A stretch of 15,823 nt of DNA from Chitinophagales bacterium (GTDB taxonomy: Bacteria; Bacteroidota; Bacteroidia; Chitinophagales; Saprospiraceae): NCBI GenBank assembly GCA_013297575.1, contig JAAFHO010000054.1:1-15823 (forward strand), written 5' to 3'. Of the stretch, positions 1 through 8,335 are shown piece by piece. Position numbers and translations under genes: made by a program. Every line of letters begins with the position of its first letter. The stretch's first letter is position 1. The notes under the pieces were generated by a model, which was given only the letters and a program-made list of their open reading frames with translations, ran no database searches and had not been told where the DNA came from.

Positions 1-4
1 TCGC

Positions 5-829
5 CTAAGCAGTAAGTACGCCCTTTATCACCGTACTCATCCCCGGCTCCGATGCTTGAGCAGTAGCAATGACCTCTGCAACGGTCGTCTCGCGTATGCG
101 CGAAGGGGGGAATGATACATTGGTCACCATAGAAATCATGAGTACTTTGAGGCTGCTGTGGCGTGCCACTAGTACTTCTGGAACCGACGACATACCTGTA
201 CAATCGCTTCCAAGATGGCGCAGCATGGTATATTCGGCGGGCGTTTCCAGATTAGGGCCTGAAAGCGCAGAATAAACACCTTCAGTGGCACGAATACCAT
301 TTTTATGAGCAATTTCTAGCGCTTTTTGCCGCAATCCTAGATCATAGGTATTGGATAAATCGGGGAAACGTGGCCCTAGTCGTTCGTCATTATGCCCACG
401 TAAAGGATTTTCGGGTAGCAAATTGATATGGTCGCGCACAATCACCAAATCGCCGTTCTGCAAATGCGGATTTATCCCACCAGAAGCATTTGTAATAATA
501 ATTTGTTCAATACCCAAAGCCGTGAGTACGCGTATGGGGAAAGTGACTTGTTGCATCGACCAGCCTTCGTACCAATGAAACCTTCCAGCCATTACGACAA
601 CTGGTTTTCCTTCCAAATCACCAAAAATGAGTTGCCCTTTGTGGCTTTCTACTGTACTCGATGCGAAATGCGGAATTTCATTGTACGGTATAGTACAGGA
701 AACCACTACATCTTCCACCAATCGGCCTAATCCTGTGCCCAGGACAATGCCTGTAGCGGGCTTATGATCTGTTTTTTGCCGAATAAAGGCCAATGCCTCT
801 TGTATTTGGTCGTATAAATTAGCGTACAT
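5..829 (-). CDS. Purine nucleoside phosphorylase (PNP-I, inosine/guanosine type)
   Basis: Cytoplasmic enzyme of purine salvage that splits (deoxy)inosine and guanosine with phosphate into the free base and (deoxy)ribose-1-phosphate. The 274-residue length is normal for the trimeric PNP family. Visible motifs, matched to the human enzyme, are the phosphate loop GTGLG (31-35), His63 in SHKG, RFHWYEG (83-89, phosphate and ribose contacts), TNASGG (113-118), GPNLETPAE (191-199, with Glu195 as the purine-binding glutamate), GMSSVPEV (212-219) and Asn237, the counterpart of the catalytic Asn243. Leu194 stands where the human enzyme has Phe200. The ATG at 829 lies inside the end of the upstream peptide deformylase gene (11-bp overlap), so the two are probably translated together. 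The stop codon is TAG, 4 bp from the window edge. Separation from MTAP-type paralogues rests on the Glu/Asn pair, which favours 6-oxopurines. Confidence 0.95.
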   Translation of the reverse strand: MYANLYDQIQEALAFIRQKTDHKPATGIVLGTGLGRLVEDVVVSCTIPYNEIPHFASSTVESHKGQLIFGDLEGKPVVVMAGRFHWYEGWSMQQVTFPIRVLTALGIEQIIITNASGGINPHLQNGDLVIVRDHINLLPENPLRGHNDERLGPRFPDLSNTYDLGLRQKALEIAHKNGIRATEGVYSALSGPNLETPAEYTMLRHLGSDCTGMSSVPEVLVARHSSLKVLMISMVTNVSFPPSRIRETTVAEVIATAQASEPGMSTVIKGVLTA

Positions 830-1385
830 TATAGAATTTCATTTTGTATTCGGTGGCGACTTTACCGGCTTTAATTGCTTCTAATTTGCGCTGTACAAGT
901 CGTTTTTTTAATGGTTTTAGCCTTTCGGTAAATAAAACCCCTTCTAAATGGTCGTATTCATGTTGAATAACACGTGCGTTGATACCCGCGAAAGTCTCTT
1001 CATGTGTTTCAAAATTTTCGTCTTGCCAACGTACACGAATCGTAGAAGGACGCTCTACATCTCCTCTAATATCAGGGATGCTTAAACAGCCTTCTTCATA
1101 CGTAAATGGATCGCCATTTTCGTCTAACATTTGCGCATTAATAAATACACGCTTAAATGGCTCATCATGTTCACGAACCATTTTCCGTTCAACTTGCTCT
1201 GTATCTGCTAAAAAAATACGGATGCTTAGGCCAATTTGGGGTGCAGCAAGCCCCACTCCGTCTGCATGGTACATGGTCTCCCACATATTGGTCAGCAGTG
1301 TGGCCAATTCGGGATAATCAGGGGTAATTGGGGCAGCAACTTTCTTAAGTACGGGTTGCCCAAGAGCGAATATCGGTAATAACAT
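819..1385 (-). CDS. def: Peptide deformylase
   Basis: Metalloenzyme that removes the formyl group from the N-terminal methionine of nascent proteins; cytoplasmic and normally essential. All three family motifs are present: GVGLAAPQIG (43-52), EEGCLS (97-102) and QHEYDHLEG (141-149). Metal ligands are Cys100, His142 and His146, and Glu143 is the catalytic acid/base. The reading frame is open upstream to 1487, but I place the start at the ATG at 1385. That gives 188 residues beginning MLLPIFALGQPVL, the usual position of the family N-terminus; the extra 34 upstream residues have no family counterpart and overlap a promoter-like region. The gene overlaps the purine nucleoside phosphorylase start by 11 bp, which argues for one transcript. 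The upstream neighbour ends 187 bp away, leaving room for a promoter. Confidence 0.95.
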   Translation of the reverse strand: MLLPIFALGQPVLKKVAAPITPDYPELATLLTNMWETMYHADGVGLAAPQIGLSIRIFLADTEQVERKMVREHDEPFKRVFINAQMLDENGDPFTYEEGCLSIPDIRGDVERPSTIRVRWQDENFETHEETFAGINARVIQHEYDHLEGVLFTERLKPLKKRLVQRKLEAIKAGKVATEYKMKFYNVR

Positions 1386-1484
1386 TGTAATTTTGCTAAA
1401 TGTACAGGAGCATAGCAGTTTGAAATTGGTTGCAAATTCATTCGGAACAAACAAACCAACCATCGATACTCCGTAAAATGGTCG

Positions 1485-1542
1485 CAAAATTACATCAAAA
1501 AATTTATTTGGTGCGACAAATATTAAGGTGCGACAAAGATTA
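1485..1542 (-). promoter_or_regulatory. Candidate deformylase promoter with repeated -7-like boxes
   Basis: On the minus strand, TAATTTTG (1485-1492) matches the Bacteroidota -7 consensus TAnnTTTG and is followed by CGACC, about 100 bp ahead of the deformylase start. Just upstream are two near-identical 16-bp units, TAATCTTTGTCGCACC (1527-1542) and TAATATTTGTCGCACC (1510-1525), spaced 17 bp apart. A TTG at 1517-1519 lies 24 bp upstream of the exact box, slightly outside the 17-23 bp reported for Flavobacterium. The upstream copies may be degenerate promoter boxes or a regulator binding site; the sequence cannot decide. Confidence 0.4.
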
Positions 1543-1572
1543 CGGTGTGTTGCATCTGAAATTAATAATACG

Positions 1573-2982
1573 TTACTCTTTACTCAAACCCTCCAATACC
1601 TTGGGTAAATCGCTTAAAGGTAACCTGCGCACCAATATTTTTTTCTCCTCGTCCAAGATCATCAAATTGGGTAGGCTATAGGTGGCGTACATTTTTTCTA
1701 CTGTGGAAGGCTCATTTTCATCGGCCACGCAAGTCCATTTTGGAATATTGGTAGCGACATAGTTTTTCCAATAATCAAATCGCCCATCGGTCGTTACCGC
1801 AAATACACGAATACCTTTATCCGCATACGGGAGTGTCATGGCATAAATATTGGGAGTCGCCTCTTTGCAGTGTGCGCATAATGGGCTAAAAAAGTAGAGC
1901 AGGGTATACTTTGCTTTAAAATTATACAGCGAAACTTCAGTACCTGTAGTATCTTTTAGTTTGATTTCGGGCGCAATTCTTCCGGGTAATGTACCCCTAA
2001 AACTGCTTGCTTTGTACTCAATTCGCATCCAAGCAGCCGTATCAATACCTGCGGATTTGGCCGTGGGCATAAATTGGTCAAACAAATAAACCAACATTGT
2101 TTCGTTCCCACCATAAGAAGGTTTGTCAAAACGTTCCAACATCAATTGGAGTAATTTATTTTTTGACTCTTGATTAACACTTGCTTTTTTAATGGCAAAA
2201 GACAAACTCGACTTTACGGAATCCAATACTGCGCCTTGTATCTGCATCCAATCGTCGGTTTTGCGGGCCAAAGCAGGGCTTCGGAGCAACCGTGTATCCG
2301 TAAAATCATAATTATCCCAAAAATGATCTCGAAAATACTGCATATACCCCGGATTAAGCGAGCCATCTGCTAAAAGTGTCTCGATCGTGACAGGGACAGT
2401 GGCGGGTAGTTCGCTATTTACCAATTTTGGAAAAAATAAATTGGGATACTTTATCAACTGTTTGCGCGTATTGGCATCTATTTCTTCCCGCAAAGTGCGA
2501 ATCGCTTTAGCTTGTTCTTCTAATACTTCCCTGTCGCGGGTAGCCTTACGCAGCATTTCCAGCATACTACGGGCTGTTTCGATACGGGTCTCTCTACTGC
2601 GTTTGAAGGTGCGCCAATAAAAATATGGTTCGTTTTCCACCGATTTTTCTACAGAAAAACTATCGGCTAATGCAAGCATAGAGGTCTTAAAACGTAGATC
2701 GAACTCGTTATTAACAATAAATTCAAGTAGTGTTTTTTGCCCGTTATGATAAAAAAAGTACAAACCAGTCTCAAGGGCTTTTTTCCCCTTAAACTGTGCT
2801 ACGGGCTGTACACTATCCACTTTAACAGAATCCAAAAAATAAGGCACTCCTGTGTACCAATATCCAAAATATACCATTTCGGGCTTTTTTACATCCTTTA
2901 TGGTACATGAATATTGATACGATTGCGCCTGTAAAAACAGTGGGAATAATAGCGCGAGCAACGGTAATTTTATTGGATACAT
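1573..2982 (-). CDS. Secreted thioredoxin-fold protein (TlpA/redoxin-like, DUF5106-type)
   Basis: Predicted exported thiol-disulfide oxidoreductase-like protein of 469 residues. An N-terminal signal peptide ends near LFLQAQS (about 14-20). Residues about 22-130 form a beta-rich domain like the DUF4369 region often placed before Bacteroidota thioredoxin domains; about 130-330 is a helical DUF5106-like middle; and about 335-469 is a thioredoxin fold. That last part contains FFSPLCAHCKEATPN with Cys369-Ala-His-Cys372 and a cis-proline region SLPNLMILD. CxxC plus cis-Pro supports redox activity, but whether it reduces or oxidises is not visible. There is no lipobox, so it is likely periplasmic or cell-surface rather than a lipoprotein. 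It starts 17 bp after the stop of the OmpA/TSP3 gene, implying co-transcription. The substrate is unknown. The middle-domain assignment is less certain than the thioredoxin domain. Confidence 0.85.
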   Translation of the reverse strand: MYPIKLPLLALLFPLFLQAQSYQYSCTIKDVKKPEMVYFGYWYTGVPYFLDSVKVDSVQPVAQFKGKKALETGLYFFYHNGQKTLLEFIVNNEFDLRFKTSMLALADSFSVEKSVENEPYFYWRTFKRSRETRIETARSMLEMLRKATRDREVLEEQAKAIRTLREEIDANTRKQLIKYPNLFFPKLVNSELPATVPVTIETLLADGSLNPGYMQYFRDHFWDNYDFTDTRLLRSPALARKTDDWMQIQGAVLDSVKSSLSFAIKKASVNQESKNKLLQLMLERFDKPSYGGNETMLVYLFDQFMPTAKSAGIDTAAWMRIEYKASSFRGTLPGRIAPEIKLKDTTGTEVSLYNFKAKYTLLYFFSPLCAHCKEATPNIYAMTLPYADKGIRVFAVTTDGRFDYWKNYVATNIPKWTCVADENEPSTVEKMYATYSLPNLMILDEEKKILVRRLPLSDLPKVLEGLSKE

Positions 2983-2999
2983 CTGAACAAAGGGGTAGA

Positions 3000-4718
3000 C
3001 TATTTTGGTTCTATTAACTCAAATTCGACACGTCTGTTTTGTGCTTTATTTGTCTTGGAGGTATTGGGTACTAATGGTTTTTCCTCTCCAAAACCAGCAG
3101 ATTTCATACGCGTTGCAGCCACACCTTTAGTGGCCAAATAATCTAAACAAGCCTTAGCGCGCCCTTCTGAGAGCGTTTTGTTTTTAGCATTATCACCATC
3201 GCTGTCCGTATGTCCTATTATAGAAAGGTCATAATTCGGGTATTTTTTGAGTAATTCGGCCACTTTATCCAAAATAGGGAAAGAAACTTTTTTGAGCGTA
3301 GATTTAGAAGGGTCAAACTGTACACCCGTTAGGGCTTTCTCCAAAACTTTTAATTCTTCTTTTTTTGCTTCAGGACAACCTTTCATGTTTTTTACCCCTG
3401 CTTCGGTGGGACACATATCTTCTTTATCTGGTATGCCATCGCCATCACTATCGGGGCAGCCATCGTAAATACTTAATCCGGCTTTATCGGGGCAAAGATC
3501 AAGGCGATCTGTTAATCCATCGCCATCGCTATCAGGGCAGCCTTTGAAAATAATAAGACCAATTTTATCAGGACATTCATCGAGTCGATCGACAACACCA
3601 TCGCGATCTGTATCTTTATCGGGGCAGCCTTGATTGACGACCAAACCCTTTTCCATAGGACATTTATCCAAGGCATCAGCGATAGAATCGCGGTCGGTAT
3701 CGGGGCAACCTTTTGTATAGTCAAAACCCATTTTATCTGGGCAGGCATCATCTATATCGGCAATGCCGTCACCATCACCATCGGGACAGCCTTTCAACGC
3801 ACGAAGCCCAACAATATCTGGACAACGATCGTCCTTATCTGGAATACCATCGGCATCTTTATCGGGGCAGCCATTCATACCACTTGCGCCGCGTTGGTAG
3901 GGGCATTGGTCGTTTTCATCAATGATACCATCGCCATCCGTATCGGGGCAGCCATTGAGCGTTAGTTCGCCTTGAATAGTCGGACATTTGTCATAACGAT
4001 CTACTACGCGGTCGCCATCGGTATCTACATACCTGCCAAACCGGTAGGAAAGGGAGATACCAGTAAATACATACCAATCATTATAATCGGTACTAGCCGA
4101 TTTACTAATGCCATCTACATAGTCGGAAAAAGTCATCCGAAGTCCCATTTCGGCACCAAGTGTAGTGCGTTTGGATAAATCGTAGCGCAATCCGCCTCCG
4201 AAAGGCAGCACAAATGTTGTTTTGCTAAAATCAGCGTTTATATCTGCCTGAACAGTTGATAAAGTAAGCGAAGCAGCTGGAAATACAGGGTTGGGCTGAA
4301 TAAACCCAAGCCCAATCCCTCCGAATACATAAGGCGAAAAGGTCTTTTTAAAATTGCCCTTATTATAACGGCGTTTGCCAAATAAATCCCATTCACCCAA
4401 CAAAGAAAGATCGGTAGCACTGCCTTTAAAAGTAAAACCACGCGCGCCCAATTGGTCTGGAAAATTAGTATCTGCTCCTTTGAATTGCCCATAAGCAGCA
4501 TTGAGCCGAAGGGAGAAACGCTCCGTTAAATCTCGGCGTAAAAAGAATCCACTGCCCCACTCGCCGCCTTTGAGCGTTGGATAACGGGTGGATACCAAAT
4601 CTCCCATATAATTAGAAGATAAAAACATTGGACCAAATTCCCATTTAGCTGTTTGAGCGGATAATTCAGGCGTAATGAATAAGAAAAGTAAACTCCAGAA
4701 GTACGGGCTTTTCGTCAT
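3000..4718 (-). CDS. OmpA-family outer membrane protein with eight thrombospondin type 3 repeats
   Basis: Envelope protein of 572 residues with a signal peptide ending near ELSAQT. An N-terminal beta-barrel-like domain (about 25-225) holds alternating strands ending in aromatic residues such as SLSYRFGRYV. Eight tandem thrombospondin type 3 repeats (about 232-449) follow, each of the form DxDGDGxxDxxDxCP...GCP. A C-terminal OmpA domain (about 460-570) carries NRRVEFELIE and GHTDSDGD, the peptidoglycan-binding signature. The repeats are 27 residues long, except the sixth with two extra residues (DKDTDRDG). They should bind calcium through aspartates and hold 16 cysteines, two per repeat. The longest frame begins with TTG at 4724; I chose the ATG two codons later because TTG starts are rare and the signal peptide is intact. 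The protein likely links the outer membrane to peptidoglycan. It leads a two-gene unit with the thioredoxin-fold gene. Confidence 0.92.
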   Translation of the reverse strand: MTKSPYFWSLLFLFITPELSAQTAKWEFGPMFLSSNYMGDLVSTRYPTLKGGEWGSGFFLRRDLTERFSLRLNAAYGQFKGADTNFPDQLGARGFTFKGSATDLSLLGEWDLFGKRRYNKGNFKKTFSPYVFGGIGLGFIQPNPVFPAASLTLSTVQADINADFSKTTFVLPFGGGLRYDLSKRTTLGAEMGLRMTFSDYVDGISKSASTDYNDWYVFTGISLSYRFGRYVDTDGDRVVDRYDKCPTIQGELTLNGCPDTDGDGIIDENDQCPYQRGASGMNGCPDKDADGIPDKDDRCPDIVGLRALKGCPDGDGDGIADIDDACPDKMGFDYTKGCPDTDRDSIADALDKCPMEKGLVVNQGCPDKDTDRDGVVDRLDECPDKIGLIIFKGCPDSDGDGLTDRLDLCPDKAGLSIYDGCPDSDGDGIPDKEDMCPTEAGVKNMKGCPEAKKEELKVLEKALTGVQFDPSKSTLKKVSFPILDKVAELLKKYPNYDLSIIGHTDSDGDNAKNKTLSEGRAKACLDYLATKGVAATRMKSAGFGEEKPLVPNTSKTNKAQNRRVEFELIEPK

Positions 4719-4759
4719 TGTCAAAAAATGATATTTAGTAAGGATTAAGGCAGTCGGGG

Positions 4760-4767
4760 CAAATGTA
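4760..4767 (-). promoter_or_regulatory. Candidate -7 box for the OmpA/TSP3 gene
   Basis: TACATTTG on the minus strand matches TAnnTTTG and lies about 42 bp ahead of the ATG at 4718, a plausible leader length. The nearest TTG upstream (4783-4785) is only 15 bp away, shorter than the usual -33 spacing. A second match, TATATTTG (4830-4837), also lacks a well-spaced TTG. The 173-bp gap between this gene and the stop of the heme protein gene shows no convincing terminator. Confidence 0.4.
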
Positions 4768-4891
4768 ATGTTTGTGATCGTCCAAAGGTTATAAATTGGA
4801 CAAAATCCAATGCATAAATCTGTCTATAACAAATATAATGCCCCATACCTTGAGTACTGTACCGCTTTTAGGGTATTTAATTTATCGTTCC

Positions 4892-7800
4892 TTACTTCAA
4901 TGTTACCAAAAACGCGACCAAATCCCGAATTTCCCGCTTGCTCAATGTTTCGTGCATCGAGGGCATACTCGAAGGTAAATTATCGCGTTTTTCAATCCGT
5001 GACAATGGGATAATAAGTGGTTCCGCCTCAGAAGTCGTAATCGTAAGCGCTGTATCCGATTCTTTTGTTAATATACCATATACTACCTGTCCATCTTTGA
5101 GTTTTAAGGCAACATTGCCATAACCTGGCGAAATGCGTGCGCTTGGTTCCACCAGTGCTTCCATGATTTGCTCCCGCTTTAATGTGCTACCGATATGCGT
5201 CAACGAAGGCCCTACAATACCACCGCTATTATTAATGGCATGGCACTTGGTACATTGCGCTGTACCATTGTAATAAAAAATACCTTCGCCTTCTTCCAAA
5301 TTGCCACCATAGAGCACAGCAGCATATTCGTCCAACAAAGTAGAAGCGGGTAAAGCAGCATCTAATTGCGCTTTGAGGTCTGCTGATCCCGATTTTTCTA
5401 CGGCTTCTTTGAGTTCCAGACCAACACTCGGGGATAGTTTTTTATCGCGCATTTGCCCGATCAATTGTTGTAACACCACCAATGTTTTATCGCGTTCCAA
5501 TTTACCTAGCACTACCAAAAGTTGTTGCTGTTCCTTGATACTACCTTTTGTGAAAATAGCATCTACCATACTTGGCAGGCTTGCTTTGGTGATATTAGAA
5601 TCATCTAACAAACTGACGGAAATAGAGCGTACATTTTCGTCAGCGTCTTCCATGCCACTTTTAATCAGCGATTCCATTTTAGGGTATTTCAACTGGTTTA
5701 AGGCAGGCAAAAGGGCCGTTTTTGTTTTAAAATCCTTTGTATTGGTATATATTTTAGCCAAAGATTCACTGGCTTCTGTAATATTCAAATTGGCCATCAT
5801 GCCAGCCACTGCGCCCAACACATCGGGATTGGTAGTGGTGGTTAAAGTGGCGATTAAAGGTTTAATTTTTGAATGAATTAAAGCAGGGTTGCGCTCTACA
5901 ACACCACGGTAGCGACCATCAACACGATCTAAAACCGACGGACTTGCCCATGTGCCTAAGGTAGCCAAAGCCTCCATTTTTAGTGTATCTGTAATATCGG
6001 TACGTTGTGCAAAAGCAAGGAGCATATCCAATTCCTTTTCACCGCCCACACGCAAAGCGGCGTTAATAGCGCGGCGCAACAGCGGCTCGGAAGTAAACCC
6101 CGTTTTTTGCAACACCGCAGCCAATGCCGGCAGTGCTGTAGGTATCGACAAGTCATCATTGATGCCTCGGGCCGCTTCTGTTACAATATATTCTTCTTTA
6201 TCTGTCAAAAACTGTGCGATATTCGGGCTGCCCATACGACGCAATACCAAAACCGCTGCAGTACGCACGGCTTTGCTGGAGTGTCCATATAAGTCCAGCA
6301 TTGCAGATTCTTTGCCAATTCGAGTCAAAGCCAATACGCAAGCATGGCGAATATACAGGTCTTTATCATTGTTGGTTTCCAGTAATTTAATCAATGGCTG
6401 GATAGCACCTTCATATTTCATACGACCTAGTGCCTCTGTAGCATAAAAACGCACGCGAGGGTTCGCATTTTGGAGCAATGGCAAAATATTGGTAGCGACA
6501 GATGCATCGCTAATATCGCCCAATGCTTTGGCCGCTTGCGCGATAATTTCGGAGTCGTGGTCTTTTAAGAAAGGGGTAAGCGTCGTAACGTCTGCAGTTT
6601 TATTACGGATCATTTGCCCAATACCCCAAATACCGTGGATGCGCGCCAATTGATTGGCATTTTGTTGCACAGCATTGTTCAACATGGTAAGTCCAACACT
6701 GCCTCTTTTTACCAATTCAAATTGCGCTTTTTTGCGGATACGCAGGTCGGCATTGGATAGATGTGCATAAAGTTGGTCAGGTGTTTGTTTGCTATAATCC
6801 AGCAACATGAGTCGTTGAGTTTCCTTTCTTGCTGCGGCCAAATCGTTCTTTTCGGCTGTTACATCCAATTTCCATACACGGCCATAATCCTTTGTACCCC
6901 AACCAGTTACCCAGTCGGCCACATACAATGCGCCATCGGGGCCAAAATAAATGCCGGTTGGCAGTACACCACTCAAAATATTTTTTTCACCATCCAATTC
7001 AAACGATGCGCCCTTGGGTTTTAGGCCAAATGCCCAAATAGGCGAATTAGAAGGATTGCCTACAAATTCTACAACAAAGAACTTGTTTTTCCAAGCCGAA
7101 CCTAATGCAGTTCCTGGGTTATAAACCATACCTGTAGGGCCATTATGAAAGTTTTGGATGGGCGGAACGATATACGCTGCCTGTCCTTCCCAATGCGGCA
7201 CGTGGAGTTTTTCATCCATCCACACCTTGTATCCATTGTTTTTTGGGTCGGTGTATTTACCGTATTGCCAATTAGAACGCCATCCCGCATCGGAGCCTTC
7301 CACAATATGCACCAATCTTTCGCTTTCTCCAGGTTGATCGCTATCGTTATCGCAGGAAATAAGGTTGCCATATTCGTCGAAAGCAAATTCATGGGTATTG
7401 CGCAGACCAGTGGCAAAAATCTCAAAATCAGAGCCATCGGGATTACTTCGTGCAATAAAGCCAGAATTGGGGTTTTCCCATTTTTTTCCATTTTTATCGG
7501 TTACAGTAGCACCAATATCGCCAATATTCCAATAAATACGGCCATCCGGGCCTTCTACAATACCAGACAAATTATGTCCACTAAATCCGATATGCACGCC
7601 ATATCCCGTACTGATAGACGTTTTTTTAGTATAAACACCGTTTTTATTTTTGTTTTCCAAGTGCCAAATATCCGGTGCAACGGCCAAAAAAGCATCGTTT
7701 TCGCGCACTAGTATCCCCGCGGCAATATCGGTAATTTCATCGTTGAAATCATTGACAATACGTTTGGATACATCGGCAATACCATCTTTATTGGTGTCTT

Positions 7801-8290
7801 CCAATCGCCATACTTCTTCTTTTTCTACCGCTAAATCGTGCCAATCATGTATACCATCGTAGTTCAAATCCTTGAGCCATTCGTTTTCCTTACTACGCTC
7901 TGGTGCAAAGGTTTGGTGAAGGAAAGCGCGGCGATCTTCCACTGTTTTTAGAGCGGTGGAAGGTGTCATCCAATCGCGGTGGCCACGGATATCAAATTCG
8001 GAGTTTTTCTGGCGGTTGGTACGGGTAAGATAGACACGTCCTTGGTCGTCGATGGACATGGCTACAGGATCGGGAGCAAGCGAATCGGTTGCCCAAAGGC
8101 TCAATTGAAGCCCTTCATCTACTTTTAATGTGGACTGAGCCTTTATTTCTTTCGTCTTTTTGATCGCATTTGCGGCGTTTTGTCGAATGGTGTTTGGGTC
8201 TTTTTTTTGTGCATATTTCATGCAAGAAATCACCAAAAGGGCGGAAAGTAACACGAACGAGGCGTGTTTAAAGTATTGAACTTTGGACAT
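4892..8290 (-). CDS. PVC-type heme-binding lipoprotein: beta-propeller dehydrogenase-like, HEAT repeats, cytochrome c
   Basis: Large exported protein of 1132 residues. A type II signal peptide ends LLVISC, so Cys23 is probably lipidated. Residues about 50-480 resemble the 'membrane-bound dehydrogenase' propeller family related to sugar dehydrogenases, with calcium-type loops such as EDTNKDGIAD and blades such as GIVEGPDGRIYWNIGDIG. About 495-960 is a HEAT/ARM solenoid (for example NPRVRFYATEALGRM and KAVRTAAVLVLRRMG). About 985-1132 is a cytochrome c domain with the heme motif CTKCH (Cys1013, Cys1016, His1017) and a later MPSMHETLS that may supply the axial Met. The architecture matches TIGR02604/TIGR02603-type proteins abundant in Planctomycetes and present in Bacteroidota. 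It probably oxidises a sugar or sugar-like substrate outside the inner membrane and passes electrons to the heme; the substrate is unknown. It lies 45 bp after the LptF/LptG gene and may share its transcript. Confidence 0.9.
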   Translation of the reverse strand: MSKVQYFKHASFVLLSALLVISCMKYAQKKDPNTIRQNAANAIKKTKEIKAQSTLKVDEGLQLSLWATDSLAPDPVAMSIDDQGRVYLTRTNRQKNSEFDIRGHRDWMTPSTALKTVEDRRAFLHQTFAPERSKENEWLKDLNYDGIHDWHDLAVEKEEVWRLEDTNKDGIADVSKRIVNDFNDEITDIAAGILVRENDAFLAVAPDIWHLENKNKNGVYTKKTSISTGYGVHIGFSGHNLSGIVEGPDGRIYWNIGDIGATVTDKNGKKWENPNSGFIARSNPDGSDFEIFATGLRNTHEFAFDEYGNLISCDNDSDQPGESERLVHIVEGSDAGWRSNWQYGKYTDPKNNGYKVWMDEKLHVPHWEGQAAYIVPPIQNFHNGPTGMVYNPGTALGSAWKNKFFVVEFVGNPSNSPIWAFGLKPKGASFELDGEKNILSGVLPTGIYFGPDGALYVADWVTGWGTKDYGRVWKLDVTAEKNDLAAARKETQRLMLLDYSKQTPDQLYAHLSNADLRIRKKAQFELVKRGSVGLTMLNNAVQQNANQLARIHGIWGIGQMIRNKTADVTTLTPFLKDHDSEIIAQAAKALGDISDASVATNILPLLQNANPRVRFYATEALGRMKYEGAIQPLIKLLETNNDKDLYIRHACVLALTRIGKESAMLDLYGHSSKAVRTAAVLVLRRMGSPNIAQFLTDKEEYIVTEAARGINDDLSIPTALPALAAVLQKTGFTSEPLLRRAINAALRVGGEKELDMLLAFAQRTDITDTLKMEALATLGTWASPSVLDRVDGRYRGVVERNPALIHSKIKPLIATLTTTTNPDVLGAVAGMMANLNITEASESLAKIYTNTKDFKTKTALLPALNQLKYPKMESLIKSGMEDADENVRSISVSLLDDSNITKASLPSMVDAIFTKGSIKEQQQLLVVLGKLERDKTLVVLQQLIGQMRDKKLSPSVGLELKEAVEKSGSADLKAQLDAALPASTLLDEYAAVLYGGNLEEGEGIFYYNGTAQCTKCHAINNSGGIVGPSLTHIGSTLKREQIMEALVEPSARISPGYGNVALKLKDGQVVYGILTKESDTALTITTSEAEPLIIPLSRIEKRDNLPSSMPSMHETLSKREIRDLVAFLVTLK

Positions 8291-8335
8291 AAGTATAAGT
8301 TGGTAAAAGAACAGAGGTAAAGGTAGTAGAATATT

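Noticed and set aside
1386..1487. A 34-residue N-terminal extension of peptide deformylase
   Set aside because: The family begins near MLLPIFALG; the extension has no family match and covers the promoter-like region.
3400..4030. Periodic 81-bp DNA pattern that might be taken for a CRISPR array or minisatellite
   Set aside because: The period equals 27 codons and encodes thrombospondin type 3 repeats; units vary at wobble positions, as expected for protein repeats.
4781..4800. Small inverted repeat TCCAA...TTGGA as terminator of the heme lipoprotein gene
   Set aside because: Only five base pairs, AT-rich loop, no T-run, and about 90 bp past the stop codon.
5373..7711. Long open frames on the plus strand opposite the heme lipoprotein, up to 188 codons
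   Set aside because: They lie wholly inside a gene with clear propeller, HEAT and cytochrome c motifs, show no recognisable domain, and have low-complexity Ser/Ile-rich content typical of antisense frames.
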